From DATKYQ01 sp035528415 (GTDB lineage Bacteria; Myxococcota; B64-G9), in NCBI GenBank assembly GCA_035528415.1, contig DATKYQ010000096.1:34523-98522 (forward strand): a stretch of DNA of 64,000 nt, read 5' to 3'. Under the pieces are notes generated by a model that saw only the letters and a list, made by a program, of their open reading frames with translations, was not told where the DNA came from and ran no database searches. The translations under genes and the position numbers were made by a program. This document shows positions 45,548 to 55,500 of this stretch, piece by piece; position 1 is the first letter of the stretch; every line of letters begins with the position of its first letter.

Positions 45548-46315
45548 TCAAGAGCGATATTTCTTGCGCCTCTTATTGGGCGCCTCGGGGCCTCCGTGGA
45601 AGGCCATCCAGACATCCATGCGGTGGAAGATTCCTCTGATCATGGCCAGTTCGCGCTTGTCGAGGTTGGCCCGCGATAGCACCTTGCGTAGCTCGCAAAG
45701 GATCAGCTCGGGGTTCTGGGGATTCAAAAACTCTATCTCGGTCAGCGTGCGCTGCATGTGCGAAAGCACCTTTTCGAGTTCTCCGGCACTGACGACGGTC
45801 TTTTCTTTCCGGGCCGCGCCCCGGTTGCGGACAACGGCGCGCCTGGTCTCCCAGGCGGTCAGCATCACCGCCTGGGCCAGGTTCATCGATGGATAGTCGC
45901 TCGCGGTCGGCAGCCTCAGGATGTCGCGGCACAGGCCCAAGTGGCTGTTGTTCAGGCCACTGGGTTCCGGCCCGAATACCAGCGCCACGCGGGCGTCTGT
46001 GGGCAGGGTCGCAAGACGCTTGCCGAAATCATCGGGACCCATCGGCGGTTTGCGATCGGGATGGGTGCGCGGGCGACAGCTCAACCCCACTACCCATCGC
46101 GCCTCCGAGACGGCCTCCTCCAGGGTCGGATAAATCCGTGCCTTGGTAAGCAACCCTACGGCATGCACGGCCATCTTGCGCGCCTGGCGCTCGTCTTCGT
46201 AGCGCGGGTTGACCAAAACCAGCGAATCGAAGCCCATATTGGCAAGCGCCCGGGCAACGCTACCGACGTTGCCGGCCTCGCGCGGCTCGACCATGATGAA
46301 ATCGAAATCAGTCAA
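45548..46315 (-). CDS. trmJ: SPOUT RNA methyltransferase, TrmJ-like
   Basis: 255 residues of the SpoU/TrmH fold: MVEPREAGNVGSVARALANMGF at the N-terminus, VALVFGPEPSGLNN near residue 112, and DYPSMNLAQAVMLTAWE near residue 143, the three trefoil-knot motifs. A C-terminal helical extension (MQRTLTEIEFLNPQNPE) is typical of TrmJ, which 2'-O-methylates position 32 of some tRNAs. Length matches TrmJ (~245). It overlaps the upstream GspF-like gene by four bases. Target specificity within the family is inferred. Confidence 0.88.
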   Translation of the reverse strand: MTDFDFIMVEPREAGNVGSVARALANMGFDSLVLVNPRYEDERQARKMAVHAVGLLTKARIYPTLEEAVSEARWVVGLSCRPRTHPDRKPPMGPDDFGKRLATLPTDARVALVFGPEPSGLNNSHLGLCRDILRLPTASDYPSMNLAQAVMLTAWETRRAVVRNRGAARKEKTVVSAGELEKVLSHMQRTLTEIEFLNPQNPELILCELRKVLSRANLDKRELAMIRGIFHRMDVWMAFHGGPEAPNKRRKKYRS

Positions 46316-47577
46316 TGCAGAATATCCTTGAGCTCGGCCGGAAGCGCGCCAGCGCCGTTGCCGCCGATCTCCTTCATCAATTGGTCCATGCCCTGACCGC
46401 CGCCTACGCCTTTGATGATCTCGTCAATCTGCTTCTGGTAGCCGCCGAGCACGTTGTTGTACTCCGATAGCACGCTGAATACCACGAAGGCATACACCAT
46501 TAGCAACACCAAGACGGCCAGTAGCTGCACCGCCACTTCCAGCCGGTGCAGGAAAGACTCCTGTCCCAGGCGCGCCTGCTGATCGAGCGCCTCGGTAAGT
46601 TTGCCCGACAGCTCGCCCGAGGAGACAGCCAGCATGAAATCGTCGTCGAACAGCTCTTGTTCACCGAAAGCCTCGCTCAACGTGTCGCCCTCGCCCACCC
46701 GCAGGATCGCTTGCTCGATCCTGGCAACCAGCGCGATGTCTCCCGTGGCCGAGGCCGAGAGACGCAGCGCCTGGTTGAGATCGAGACCGGCCCCGAGCGA
46801 ACTCGCCAGGTGGCGACAGAAGCTTGACTTGACGCGCAGGCGCGAAAGGCGGCCCGCCAGCGGCAGGGCGCGCACGATCCGCTGGCCGGCGGCCGGCCCT
46901 ATGATCTTTCTCAGACCCCAGGGCAGCACGATAAGGACAAGCGCCAGAAAAGCCAGCGCCAGCAGGTAAGGCACCAGCGAGGCCTTCAGGTAAGCGCCCA
47001 GGCCGCCCAGGATCAGCTTCGAAAGCGGCAGCAGGAAGAAAGACAGCGTAAACAAGATAAAGGGATAGAGACAGGCACGCAGGATGCGCCGCCGAAGCTT
47101 GAGACGCAATTCGTAAGACTCGCCCAACGAGCGAAAGACGGCCGGCAGCCCGCCGGTGCGCTCGCCGGCCTCCACCAGTGAGCGCACTCGGCCCGGAAAC
47201 AGCACCGGGTCCCCGTAAAGGGCCGCGGCCAGCGTCGAGCCGGTCGTTACCGCCTCGCGGACCTTGACAAATGCGTCACGCAGCCGGCCCCGGCTGCGCC
47301 GGGAAACCATCGCCAACGTCTCAGTCAGCGATATCCCGGACTCCAGCATGCGCGCAAGCTGCCCGTAAACGCCGGAGAGTACTCCGTCCGAGACGGGCCT
47401 GAACGGCCATGGTCTTTCAGGAGTCAGGTCGACCGCGGGCGGCGCCTCTTGCGCGGCCTGGTCGGCGGCTTGCCGCACAGGCGCTTCGCGCCGGTCTCGG
47501 TACTTGGCAATCACGATCCCGCAAGCGGGACAGTCGGAACCGTCGGGGACCTGCTTGTTGCAGTTGGGACAGATCAA
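46312..47577 (-). CDS. GspF/PilC-like membrane protein with N-terminal zinc ribbon
   Basis: 421 residues. The N-terminal CPNCNKQVPDGSDCPACG is a four-Cys zinc ribbon, followed by a linker and two T2SSF domains. The first is at ~65-190 (LARMLESGISLTETLAMVSRRS; VRSLVEAGERTGGLPAVFRSLG). The second is at ~250-375 (FCRHLASSLGAGLDLNQALRLS; LAVSSGELSGKLTEALDQQ). Hydrophobic helices follow each. GspF/PilC proteins form the inner-membrane platform of type II secretion or type IV pili. No other T2SS or pilus gene is nearby. The start is taken as the TTG at 47577 overlapping the upstream stop as TTGA; a GTG/ATG-like start further up would overlap that gene by ~58 bases. Confidence 0.8.
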   Translation of the reverse strand: MICPNCNKQVPDGSDCPACGIVIAKYRDRREAPVRQAADQAAQEAPPAVDLTPERPWPFRPVSDGVLSGVYGQLARMLESGISLTETLAMVSRRSRGRLRDAFVKVREAVTTGSTLAAALYGDPVLFPGRVRSLVEAGERTGGLPAVFRSLGESYELRLKLRRRILRACLYPFILFTLSFFLLPLSKLILGGLGAYLKASLVPYLLALAFLALVLIVLPWGLRKIIGPAAGQRIVRALPLAGRLSRLRVKSSFCRHLASSLGAGLDLNQALRLSASATGDIALVARIEQAILRVGEGDTLSEAFGEQELFDDDFMLAVSSGELSGKLTEALDQQARLGQESFLHRLEVAVQLLAVLVLLMVYAFVVFSVLSEYNNVLGGYQKQIDEIIKGVGGGQGMDQLMKEIGGNGAGALPAELKDILH

Positions 47578-48980
47578 CGCGGTCGCCGCCGACGGCGCAG
47601 GATCACAAGCGGCATAAACGACAACAGACACGCCCCGCCGGCACCGGGCGTGGAACAGCCGCAGCCCCCGCCGTTCTCGGGCGAGCCTTCGTCCGCTACG
47701 GGGCCTGCATCCGCACCCGCGTCGACCCCGCCGTCAGCCCCGGCATCGGAACCGCCGTCATATCCCGCGTCGCTCCCGGCGTCCGGGCCGCCTCCGTCCG
47801 TCCCGCCTGCGTCCGCCGGGCCCCCGTCCGGGTACGTCCCGGAAAAAAGATCGTTCCACTCCACCTCGACCCTGTGCACCAGGCCGCGACCGTGGAACCA
47901 GATGCTCATGTCCTCGGCGCCGCGATAGGCGACCGACATCAAGTGAAGGCCGGTGGTGCCCATTAGCTCGAAGTGACTTGCGAGGTCCTTGGGTCCGCCG
48001 GCCGCGTAATAGTCGCCCATGAAATCGCCGCCGCCGGGTACGCTGGTGCCGTCGGTCTGGCTGTTGGTGGTGATTAGCGCCTCCCCGTTCATGTAGGCCG
48101 CCTGCGGTGTGCGCGGCGAGCCACACGAGCCGCCCGTCTGGCAGGTGAAGACTCCGCCGTATCCCTCGGGCACGTAGTAGTTGATGAACGAGCCGGTGGT
48201 CAGCGTCATGTTACCGAATTCACCCGCCGCCCAGGAAAGGTTGTCAGCCAGAGCCAGGTCGGGCACCCCCGAGAGTACGTAGCGCGCGGCGACACTCCTG
48301 GTCACGGCGCCCGCGGCAGGCTGGAAGTCGGTGCCGTAGTCGTGCAGCGAAACCAGAGTACCCTTGGCGTTTACTCCGGTCACCACGGTGACGTATCCGG
48401 GCCAGGCCAGGTTCACCCAGCGAATGGATCCGTCGTCCGGGTCCCAGGCGGCCAGGACATGGTGCAGCGCCATGCCGAAAGGGGTCGAGTAGTCGAGACG
48501 GCGTGTCGACAGCGTCTTGACCGCGCCCTGGACGAAGCTCCCCCAGCAGGAGTGCGAACGGCAGCCCTTGTTGTAGTAGGCCCAGTCACCGAAAGTGTTC
48601 AACACCTCGACGTCGAGCGCATCGAAAGCCGCACCCGGCGCCTTCGACTTGACTCCGGCGACGATGCCCGAGATCTCGTCCTCGATCCCGGCGGGCAACC
48701 AGCTGGTGGCATCGATCGTCGAGCGAGCCATCGAGTACATGGCGCCCAATTGGCTTTTAACCTGGGATAAACCGGTCTGGATGTCGTCTGCGAAGGCTGC
48801 GCCCATTGCGAAGCCCATCTCATAATGCGAGCCCCACAGCCGGATGACGGTGTAGCCGTGATCCTGGTTGTCGAGCTGCTGATCGAGGATCTCATAATTC
48901 TGGGCCCGGGCGGCCAGGCTCGAAAACACGAGCAGAGCAAAAACGGCAAGCAAGCCTTTATTAGATCTTGGCCGGATCAT
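47574..48980 (-). CDS. C45-like Ntn-hydrolase (acyl-coenzyme A:6-APA acyltransferase-like) with GC-type C-terminal tail
   Basis: 468 residues. A signal peptide (VFALLVFSSLAARAQ) is followed by a domain of the C45/choloylglycine-like class. YEMGFAMGAAFADDI and later GCRSHSCWGSFVQGAVKT plus RRLDYS resemble the maturation site, where a Cys (in GCRSHS) would become the N-terminal nucleophile. A 50-residue Asp/Gly/Ala linker leads to GGGCGCSTPG, a hydrophobic helix and RRRRRPR, a MYXO-CTERM-like tail. The ATG at 48980 has GGAGGAG four bases ahead. It is probably a surface amidase or acyltransferase; the substrate is unknown. First of a unit with the GspF-like gene and trmJ. Confidence 0.75.
   Translation of the reverse strand: MIRPRSNKGLLAVFALLVFSSLAARAQNYEILDQQLDNQDHGYTVIRLWGSHYEMGFAMGAAFADDIQTGLSQVKSQLGAMYSMARSTIDATSWLPAGIEDEISGIVAGVKSKAPGAAFDALDVEVLNTFGDWAYYNKGCRSHSCWGSFVQGAVKTLSTRRLDYSTPFGMALHHVLAAWDPDDGSIRWVNLAWPGYVTVVTGVNAKGTLVSLHDYGTDFQPAAGAVTRSVAARYVLSGVPDLALADNLSWAAGEFGNMTLTTGSFINYYVPEGYGGVFTCQTGGSCGSPRTPQAAYMNGEALITTNSQTDGTSVPGGGDFMGDYYAAGGPKDLASHFELMGTTGLHLMSVAYRGAEDMSIWFHGRGLVHRVEVEWNDLFSGTYPDGGPADAGGTDGGGPDAGSDAGYDGGSDAGADGGVDAGADAGPVADEGSPENGGGCGCSTPGAGGACLLSFMPLVILRRRRRPR
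47690..47830 (-). repeat. Coding Asp/Gly/Ala-rich low-complexity linker
   Basis: A run of short GCC/GTC-rich triplet repeats encodes DAGxDGG-type units just before the C-terminal tail of the C45-like protein. Linkers of this kind are common in Myxococcota surface proteins. Confidence 0.6.
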
Positions 48981-49006
48981 GATCTCCTCCAAAAGCGAAT
49001 AATATC

Positions 49007-49036
49007 ACAATAACCGACGCCGAGGTGATCCGTCAA
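49007..49036 (-). promoter_or_regulatory. Predicted promoter for the C45-gspF-trmJ unit
   Basis: On the minus strand: TTGACG (49036-49031), 18-base spacer, TATTGT (49012-49007). The leader to the ATG at 48980 would be about 20 bases and contains GGAGGAG. A six-base inverted repeat CATTCC/GGAATG at 49142-49158 on the other side of this intergenic region may be an operator for the next gene, but its significance is doubtful. Confidence 0.4.
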
Positions 49037-49211
49037 GGCAGCGTCTAATAAATATCCTCTATAAAACAAGCACATGCGCTGTAAAAACGAGACCTTGGGA
49101 AACTTTAGCCTTTTCCGAGCGTTCAATAGTTGTGGTGCTTGCATTCCCTGCAGGAATGTGCATAAATCTGCCCCTCGTTTGGCAGGAACACGCAACGGAG
49201 GTGACCAGGAA

Positions 49212-49820
49212 ATGATCGTCGAGATCAACCCCATGCATCCGCAGCCACGTTTGATCCGCCGGTTGGTGGAGGCGCTCGCCCAAGGCGCGGTCATCGGCTA
49301 TCCCACCGACACCGTCTACGGGATCGGCTGCGATATCTTCTCCAAGTCGGGAATCGAGCGCATCTACCAACTCAAGGATCGCAGCCGCAAGAAGCCGCTC
49401 AGCTTCGTCTGCTCGGATCTGAAAGACATCAGCCGCTACGCCCAGGTTCCCGACCATGCCTACCGGATCATGAAGAAGCACCTTCCCGGCCCGTACACAT
49501 TTATCCTCGAGGCCACCAAGGAGGTGCCGCGCATCATGATGTCCAAGCGACGCACGGTAGGCATACGCATTCCATCGAACCCCATCTGCTTAGCGATGGT
49601 GCAAGAGCTGATGCACCCCGTGATCAGCACCAGCGCCAACTTGCACGGCAACTCGCCGATCTGCGATCCCAAGGAGATCAACAACATGATGGGCAAGGTG
49701 CTCGACATGGTCATAGACGGCGGCGCGCTGCCCAACGTCCCCTCGACCATCATCGACCTGACCGGTGATTTCCCCTACGTCATTCGCGAGGGCAAGGGAT
49801 CTGTCGACTGGGTGGCGTGA
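49212..49820 (+). CDS. Sua5/YciO/YrdC (TsaC)-family threonylcarbamoyl-AMP synthase-like protein
   Basis: 202 residues closest in pattern to the YciO branch (NPMHPQPRLI at the N-terminus, TKEVPRIM, PSTIIDLTGD, VIREGKGSV). It also keeps the KxR (QLKDRSRKKP) and SxN (STSANLHG) positions used by TsaC to make threonylcarbamoyl-AMP for tRNA t6A. With tsaD in the same window, a t6A role is plausible; YciO proteins are otherwise of uncertain function. The ATG at 49212 follows GGAGGTGACCAGGA; 46 upstream codons in frame are not homologous. It is convergent with the TPR gene, stops seven bases apart. Confidence 0.82.
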   Translation: MIVEINPMHPQPRLIRRLVEALAQGAVIGYPTDTVYGIGCDIFSKSGIERIYQLKDRSRKKPLSFVCSDLKDISRYAQVPDHAYRIMKKHLPGPYTFILEATKEVPRIMMSKRRTVGIRIPSNPICLAMVQELMHPVISTSANLHGNSPICDPKEINNMMGKVLDMVIDGGALPNVPSTIIDLTGDFPYVIREGKGSVDWVA

Positions 49821-49826
49821 TAGTCT

Positions 49827-51836
49827 CTACTTCAGCTTTTCGATCTCGCGCTTGGCTTCCAACTGATTTGAGTCCAGCCGCAGGCACTCCTCGAATGCCT
49901 TAACGGCCGCGGCTTTATCTCCGCGATCGCGCAAGGCCTTGCCCAGTTTAAGGTAGCTGCGCGAGGAATCCGGCTTGGCCAGGACGGCTTTCTTCAGTCC
50001 TTCCACGGCCAGGTCTAGATATTTCTTGCGGTGCACCCGGCTGGCCATGGCCTTGTTGTAGTACAGGCTCGAGAGGTAGTACCAGGCCTTGGCCGAATCC
50101 GGCTTGTCGGCGACGGTCTTCTTCAGCTCTTTGATGGCCTGTTCGGTCTTGTTACTGTTGAAGTAGGCCACCCCCAGATCGCAGCGGGCCGCCGCCAGCC
50201 TGGGGTCGAGGCTGAGGGCTTTCTTGTAGCTGCGGATCTGCTCCGGGAGATTTGCGCGCTGGCCGAAGACGTCTCCCATTCGATAGTGGGCCAGCGCGTT
50301 CTTGGCGTCCAGCGTCAGAGCTTCCAGGTACTCCGCGGCAGCCAGGTCAAGAAGTCCGCGGTCGCGGTACAGGTCGCCAAGCCGGATGTGCGCGGCCGCC
50401 CGAGCAGGATCGAGACGCAGCACGTCCTTGGCGTGGGCGATGGCGTTCTCGTAGTCGTTCTTCTCGGCGTACAGTTCGGATAGTGCGGCGTGCGCGTCTA
50501 CGAGATCCGGGTTGATGGCCACCGCCTGCACGAACTGATCTAGGGCGGCATCGCGCTTGCCCTGCTTCAAATAGGTGCGCCCAAGCTTCGCCCGCGAGGC
50601 GGCATCCTCGGGATTGATTGCCAGCGCCTGCTTGAAGGCATTCTCCGCCTCGCTCAGCTTGCCCTCCTCGATGTAGACGATGCCCATCTTCGAGCGGAAC
50701 TCGGCCTTGCCGGGATTGATGTTGATCGCCTTCTTGAAGTGACTCATGGCCTGGGAGACGTTTCCCTTATGGTAGTAAGCCTCTCCCAGGTAAGCGTGCG
50801 CGTCGGCGTATTCCTTATTGACCAGCAACACCTCGTTGAACTTGGTGATCGCCTCACCGAAACGGTTGGCGTTGAAATACGCCAGACCCAGGTTGAAATT
50901 CGCCTCGACGTAGCGGGGATTGAACTCGCAGGCCTTCTTGAAGGCCGCGATCATCTCGTCTTTCTTGTCCTGGCGGCCCAGTACCACACCCAGGTTGTTG
51001 TAGGCCCGGGCATACTTATCGTCCCGCTCGATGGCCTGGCGATAGGCCGCGGCCGCCTGGTCGAATTTATTGGCCTTGAAATAAGCCAGCCCGAGGTTGT
51101 AGCGGAACTCTGGATCCTGCTGCCTGGTCTCGATGGCTTTCTTGTAGAAGACGATCGCCTTGTCGGTTGCGCCCCGCTCGTAGAAGAGATTGCCCAAGTT
51201 GTTGTAGGCGTCGGCGAACTTCGGTTCGTTGCGGATGGCCGCCCGGTAGGCTTGCTCGGCCCGATCGAAATCGAGTTGCCGGTGATAGATCTCCGCCAGT
51301 TGGAACTGCGCCAGGGCGAAGCCCGGGGTGATCTGGCAGGCCGCCCTGTAGGCCGCCACCGCCATTCCCAGCTTGCCCATCTTGGTGTAGACGACGCCGA
51401 GGTTGAAGTATGCCTCGACCATGTCCGGGTGCTGGGCGATCGTCTCCTTGTAGCGCACGACGGCCTCGGCGAAGCGACCTTCCTTCTGCAGCAGGGCCCC
51501 CAGGTTGAGCCGGGCGTCGATCTCGGCCGGATCCAGCTCGATCGCCTTGCGGTAATAGGTCTCGGCCTCTTTGAAGTCCCCCAGCGAATGATAGGCCAGG
51601 GCCAGGGTGAAAACGGTATCTGTGTCGCCGGGGTTTTCCTTTAGCGCGGCGCGGTAGTCGTTGATCACCTCCTGCAGCGAGGCGTCCTTTGCGATCTTGC
51701 CTTTAGAGCGCAAGACGGCCTCGTCCTTGGCCTTCTTGCTGGTGACGCCGGATGCTTTTTCGCCCTTGCCGCCCTGGGCCAACCCGGTCGCCGGAAGCAA
51801 TACCACCAGCACCGCTATAAACCTGCTCAACTTCAT
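49827..51836 (-). CDS. Exported TPR-repeat protein (last gene of the trans-envelope machine operon)
   Basis: 669 residues. A signal peptide (FIAVLVVLLPATGLAQG) is followed by about 17 consecutive 34-residue TPRs covering nearly all the rest (VFTLALAYHSLGDFKEAETYYRKAIE; AYFNLGVVYTKMGKLGMAV; AYNNLGNLFYERGATDKAI and so on). A periplasmic superhelical scaffold is expected. In the Myxococcus Agl-Glt and Nfs machines several TPR proteins (GltC/D/E, NfsD/E) occupy the periplasm or outer membrane, and this may be one of them; exact orthology is not assignable by eye. The ATG at 51836 is chosen over codons reaching 51869. It lies 20 bases after the coiled-coil lipoprotein gene. Confidence 0.82.
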   Translation of the reverse strand: MKLSRFIAVLVVLLPATGLAQGGKGEKASGVTSKKAKDEAVLRSKGKIAKDASLQEVINDYRAALKENPGDTDTVFTLALAYHSLGDFKEAETYYRKAIELDPAEIDARLNLGALLQKEGRFAEAVVRYKETIAQHPDMVEAYFNLGVVYTKMGKLGMAVAAYRAACQITPGFALAQFQLAEIYHRQLDFDRAEQAYRAAIRNEPKFADAYNNLGNLFYERGATDKAIVFYKKAIETRQQDPEFRYNLGLAYFKANKFDQAAAAYRQAIERDDKYARAYNNLGVVLGRQDKKDEMIAAFKKACEFNPRYVEANFNLGLAYFNANRFGEAITKFNEVLLVNKEYADAHAYLGEAYYHKGNVSQAMSHFKKAININPGKAEFRSKMGIVYIEEGKLSEAENAFKQALAINPEDAASRAKLGRTYLKQGKRDAALDQFVQAVAINPDLVDAHAALSELYAEKNDYENAIAHAKDVLRLDPARAAAHIRLGDLYRDRGLLDLAAAEYLEALTLDAKNALAHYRMGDVFGQRANLPEQIRSYKKALSLDPRLAAARCDLGVAYFNSNKTEQAIKELKKTVADKPDSAKAWYYLSSLYYNKAMASRVHRKKYLDLAVEGLKKAVLAKPDSSRSYLKLGKALRDRGDKAAAVKAFEECLRLDSNQLEAKREIEKLK

Positions 51837-51856
51837 GACACGATGTCCTTTCGGCG

Positions 51857-52498
51857 CTACTCGGTCCACCAGCCCTTGGATGACTCACCGATCGAGGAAA
51901 AGTACTTCTTCTTCACCGCGAGCCATTCTTCTTCACCGCGCTTCAGGTCGGCCGCGTCCTCGTCGACGTCCTTGCGCATGCCGTCCACGTCCTCCTGGAT
52001 GGATTTCGCTTGCTCCACGAAATCTTCCTCGGAACCGCCAAAGGCGATTGAGTGCTTCTTGACCAGCTTCACCTTGGCCAGCTCGAACTGCGCCTTGGCC
52101 AACACCAATTCCATCTCGGCCAGCTTGAGGCTCATTCCGAGGTGGTCGATCTGCTCGTGCAAAAAATCGATCTTGGCATCGAGCATGTCGATCTCTTTGT
52201 TAATCTTTTCCGCATCTCGCGCTCCCGCACCCGCCGCCTCTTTGTGAACTTTCCTGATTCTCTCCTCGGTCCGGTCGATCTCACGGCGCGTATTGTCGAT
52301 CTGGCGTTTTACCGAGCTCTTGCGATCAACTGCGATGGTGACCACTGTCTCGGCCTGGAAAACAGACCGCCGACTGTTCTTGGGCAAGCGCTTGATCAGG
52401 TCGGGAGAGACCGTGTACGAAAGAGACGGGCCACAGCCCGCAAGCAGCATCGCGCAGGCACTCAGCGCCAGAAATCCTCGTATACATAGATGTTTCAT
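51857..52498 (-). CDS. Coiled-coil lipoprotein of the machine operon
   Basis: 213 residues. A lipobox (CAMLLAGC, Cys 22) is followed by a long Lys/Glu/Asp-rich alpha-helical region (~55-200) with heptad-like spacing (KRQIDNTRREIDRTEERIRK; KEIDMLDAKIDFLHEQIDH), then a short end GWWTE. I recognise no named family. Its place between two TPR genes in the ExbB/ExbD/FHA-TonB operon suggests an outer-membrane-anchored periplasmic rod or spacer. It starts 24 bases after the 1103-residue TPR gene. Confidence 0.75.
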   Translation of the reverse strand: MKHLCIRGFLALSACAMLLAGCGPSLSYTVSPDLIKRLPKNSRRSVFQAETVVTIAVDRKSSVKRQIDNTRREIDRTEERIRKVHKEAAGAGARDAEKINKEIDMLDAKIDFLHEQIDHLGMSLKLAEMELVLAKAQFELAKVKLVKKHSIAFGGSEEDFVEQAKSIQEDVDGMRKDVDEDAADLKRGEEEWLAVKKKYFSSIGESSKGWWTE

Positions 52499-52522
52499 GC
52501 TGGAAAAGTCCTCCTCGCAACA

Positions 52523-55500
52523 CTAGCGGATACGCAACTGGCTGAGCGCGTCCTTGACCGATGGATGTATGTCCGGCGTCGACAGATCGGTGCTCCTGAC
52601 CCGTGACATGATGGGCTTCAGGACGGCCTTCGCCCGGGCCTCGTCCTTGTACTTCGCGAAAACCGCCGCGACGTTCAGGCGGGCCGCTATGAGGTTCGAA
52701 TCGGAGCTCATGGACTTCTTTAAAAAATCGTAGGCGTCCTGGTCATTTTCGAGATGCAGTTCGACGACGCCCATCAAGTTCAAGGAAGGCGCGTGGCTGT
52801 CGTTCAGTTCCATGGCCTTTGTGAGAACCAGGCGCGCCATGTAGAAGTCACCGCTCCAGATGGCCAGCATCGCCAGGTCGTCCATGGTTTTCAAGTCGTT
52901 CGGGTTCTTCAAGAGCTTCGCCTTGAGATCGTCGACCTGCTTGCCCGTAAGCGGCTTGACCGAGCGCCGGCGCGTGACGTTCTCCTTGGGCTCCTGCCCC
53001 GTAAGGCAGGCCATAGCGAAGCTACCAAATACTTTTTTCTCCCTGACCGTCTTGACGCAGGTGTCCAGGTACGTCTTCGAGGTCTGTTTCTGGGCCGTCA
53101 CTTGCTGGGCAAGCATTTGCTTGTACTGTTTTTTCTGGTCGGCGTTAAACTCGCCCGGAATCGGAGCTTTGCCCAGGAAGGCGGCGAAGTTGTCGTATAC
53201 CTGGTGCAGCCTGTATAGCGAGGCGATGGCCCACTCCGGGTTCTTCATCTGGACGACGCCCGCGTAGATCTGCTCCATCATCTGGATGAATTGCATCTTT
53301 TTCTGCAGCACGGCCTGGTCTTCCTGCCCCGTTCCGAAACGCACTTTTCTGTAGTCGTCGAAGATCATCTCACCCAGCAGAAATTGCGCTTCTGCGGACA
53401 GGGCCGTATCGTCCGGGCCGCCGGAACTGGCGGCCGCCATGAAGGCCTGCTTGGCCTCCTCGGTCTTGCCGCGCTTCTCGAGCGCCTTGGCCAGCAGGAG
53501 CTGGCCCTTGATGCTGGACGGCAAGGCCGCGACGGCTTCGCGGGCCACCTTCATAACCATGCGCCAGTCGTCCATCTTGGCGTAGGCGTCGGAGATCTCC
53601 ACCAGCAGGCTGCCCTTCTTCTCGCCTCCCGCGCCCTCGATCAAAATCCGGAAGTCCTTGATCGCCTGCGAGAACTGCCCCAGGTACGAGTGGAAACGAG
53701 CCGCGGCGAAGAGGGCCTCGCGCGCTTCCGGCTTCTGCGGGAAACGTTTGAAATAATCCTCATACAGCGCCGCCGCCCGCTCGAAATCGGCCATCTGGGC
53801 CGAGAAGTTGCCCAGCGTGGCATATATGTCCTCGAGGTACTTCGACTTGGGGTACTGCTTGGCCAGTTGGCCGCCGGCCTTGAAGGCCAGCTCGACGTTA
53901 CGCTTCTCCTTGGCCATGACGAACGAGCGGTAGACGACGTTCTCGGCCTGCCCGGCGTCCTTGACCTCGCTGGCGTAGTTCAGAAGTGCGCTGGCGGCGT
54001 CCTTGCCATCCTTGGAAACCTCGAGGGTCTTCTTGTCAATCTCGCGATTCTCGGCCGCGGCCACGATTGCCCCGACCTGTTTCTTGAAGTTCTCGTCTCT
54101 AATGCCGGTATTCGAGATGAAGGCCCGACCCTGCTTGGCCAGGCCGCGAAAATCCTCGAGCTGCTTGTAGCAGTCGAGCACCAGGTGTCCGGCCACGGCC
54201 ATCTGGGCGTGAGTCGGGTACTGCTTGACGAACTCCAAAAACGACTCGATGGCCTGCTGGTACTTGCCCTGCTCGTAGAACATGCGTGCCACGTTGAACT
54301 TGATGGTCGGCGTCTTGCCGTCCTTGGGATACTTTCGCACGTAGTAAGCACCAAGCTGCTTCATGGCCTGGCGCGCCTCGACCATGCCGAACTTTGTCAG
54401 GTACTTGGCGTCGCCCAGCGCCGATTGGTAGGCCTGGATGCCGGAGTACAAGGCGTCCTTGCGATCCTTGCTCTCTTCCATGTTGCGGGCGATGTCCTCG
54501 TAGATGCGCCCCGACTCGAGGTACTGTTTCGAATTATAGAGAGCCTCGGCGTAGTTGTACTTCATCTTGACCAACTCCTCCGAGTAAGTAAAGAAGCTCA
54601 AGTAGTTCATGTAGGCGCGAGCGGCGATCCGGAATCCGCGCTCCTCTCCTCTTTGCTTGGCCAGCTTGTGCAGCTTGGTCACGATGTCCCGGGCATAGAC
54701 CTCGAACTCCTTGGCCAGCTGCTTCTTCTGGTCATCCGGGATGCGCCAGGAAAAAGCGTATAGCGAGCCCGCCTTGACCAGGGCGCGCACATCCTCGTCC
54801 ACCTTCTCCTTGTTCTTCGAGAAGCTCGAGGCGTCGTAGATACGCTGGGCGTAATCGAGGTTCTTCTCGACGTCGTTGGACAGCTCGATAATGCGACGGT
54901 ACATCAGGGCGGCGTTGTCGAACTGCTCCTTGATGAAATAGCGATTGGCCAACTTCTCGAGCGCGTGCAGGTACACCTGCTTCGAGGTGGCCAGCTTGCG
55001 GAAGTAGTCGAGGGCGTTCTTGGCCGAGTGCACCTCGGTATAGCAGAAGACGATCCCGTTCAGGGCCTCGATGCGGATGTTGACCATCTTGTGAGTATCG
55101 ACCGTGATGCCCTCGTCCGGGCTGTTTTTCGAGGTGGCAACCTGCTCGAAAAGATTTAAAGCCTTCTTCCAGAACTTCTTGTCGTCGCGGGCGTGGTTGA
55201 TGGCCACCCAGGCCAGCTTGTAGCGCGCCATGTCGTGCAGCGGCGACTCGCGGTACTGCAGAATGCGCAGGTACCACTTCTCGGACTCGATCAGGTCGTC
55301 CTTGTTGAAGTAGAAATCGCCTATGATGTAGAGCGCCTCGAGCAGCAGGGTGCTCTTGGGATAGTCTTCGACCAGCTTCTTGTAGGTAGTCAGCATGTCC
55401 TCGTGCATGCCGAGTTCATGGTACTCGTGCCCCAAGAAGAAAAGTACCTTGTCGTTGTAGCGGTACTCGGGGAAGCGGTGCATAACGTCGACGTATGTCT

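Noticed and set aside
53291..54763. + strand open frame (490 codons) opposite the large TPR gene
   Set aside because: Leu/Val/Glu-rich antisense of TPR codons with no start signal; not a gene.
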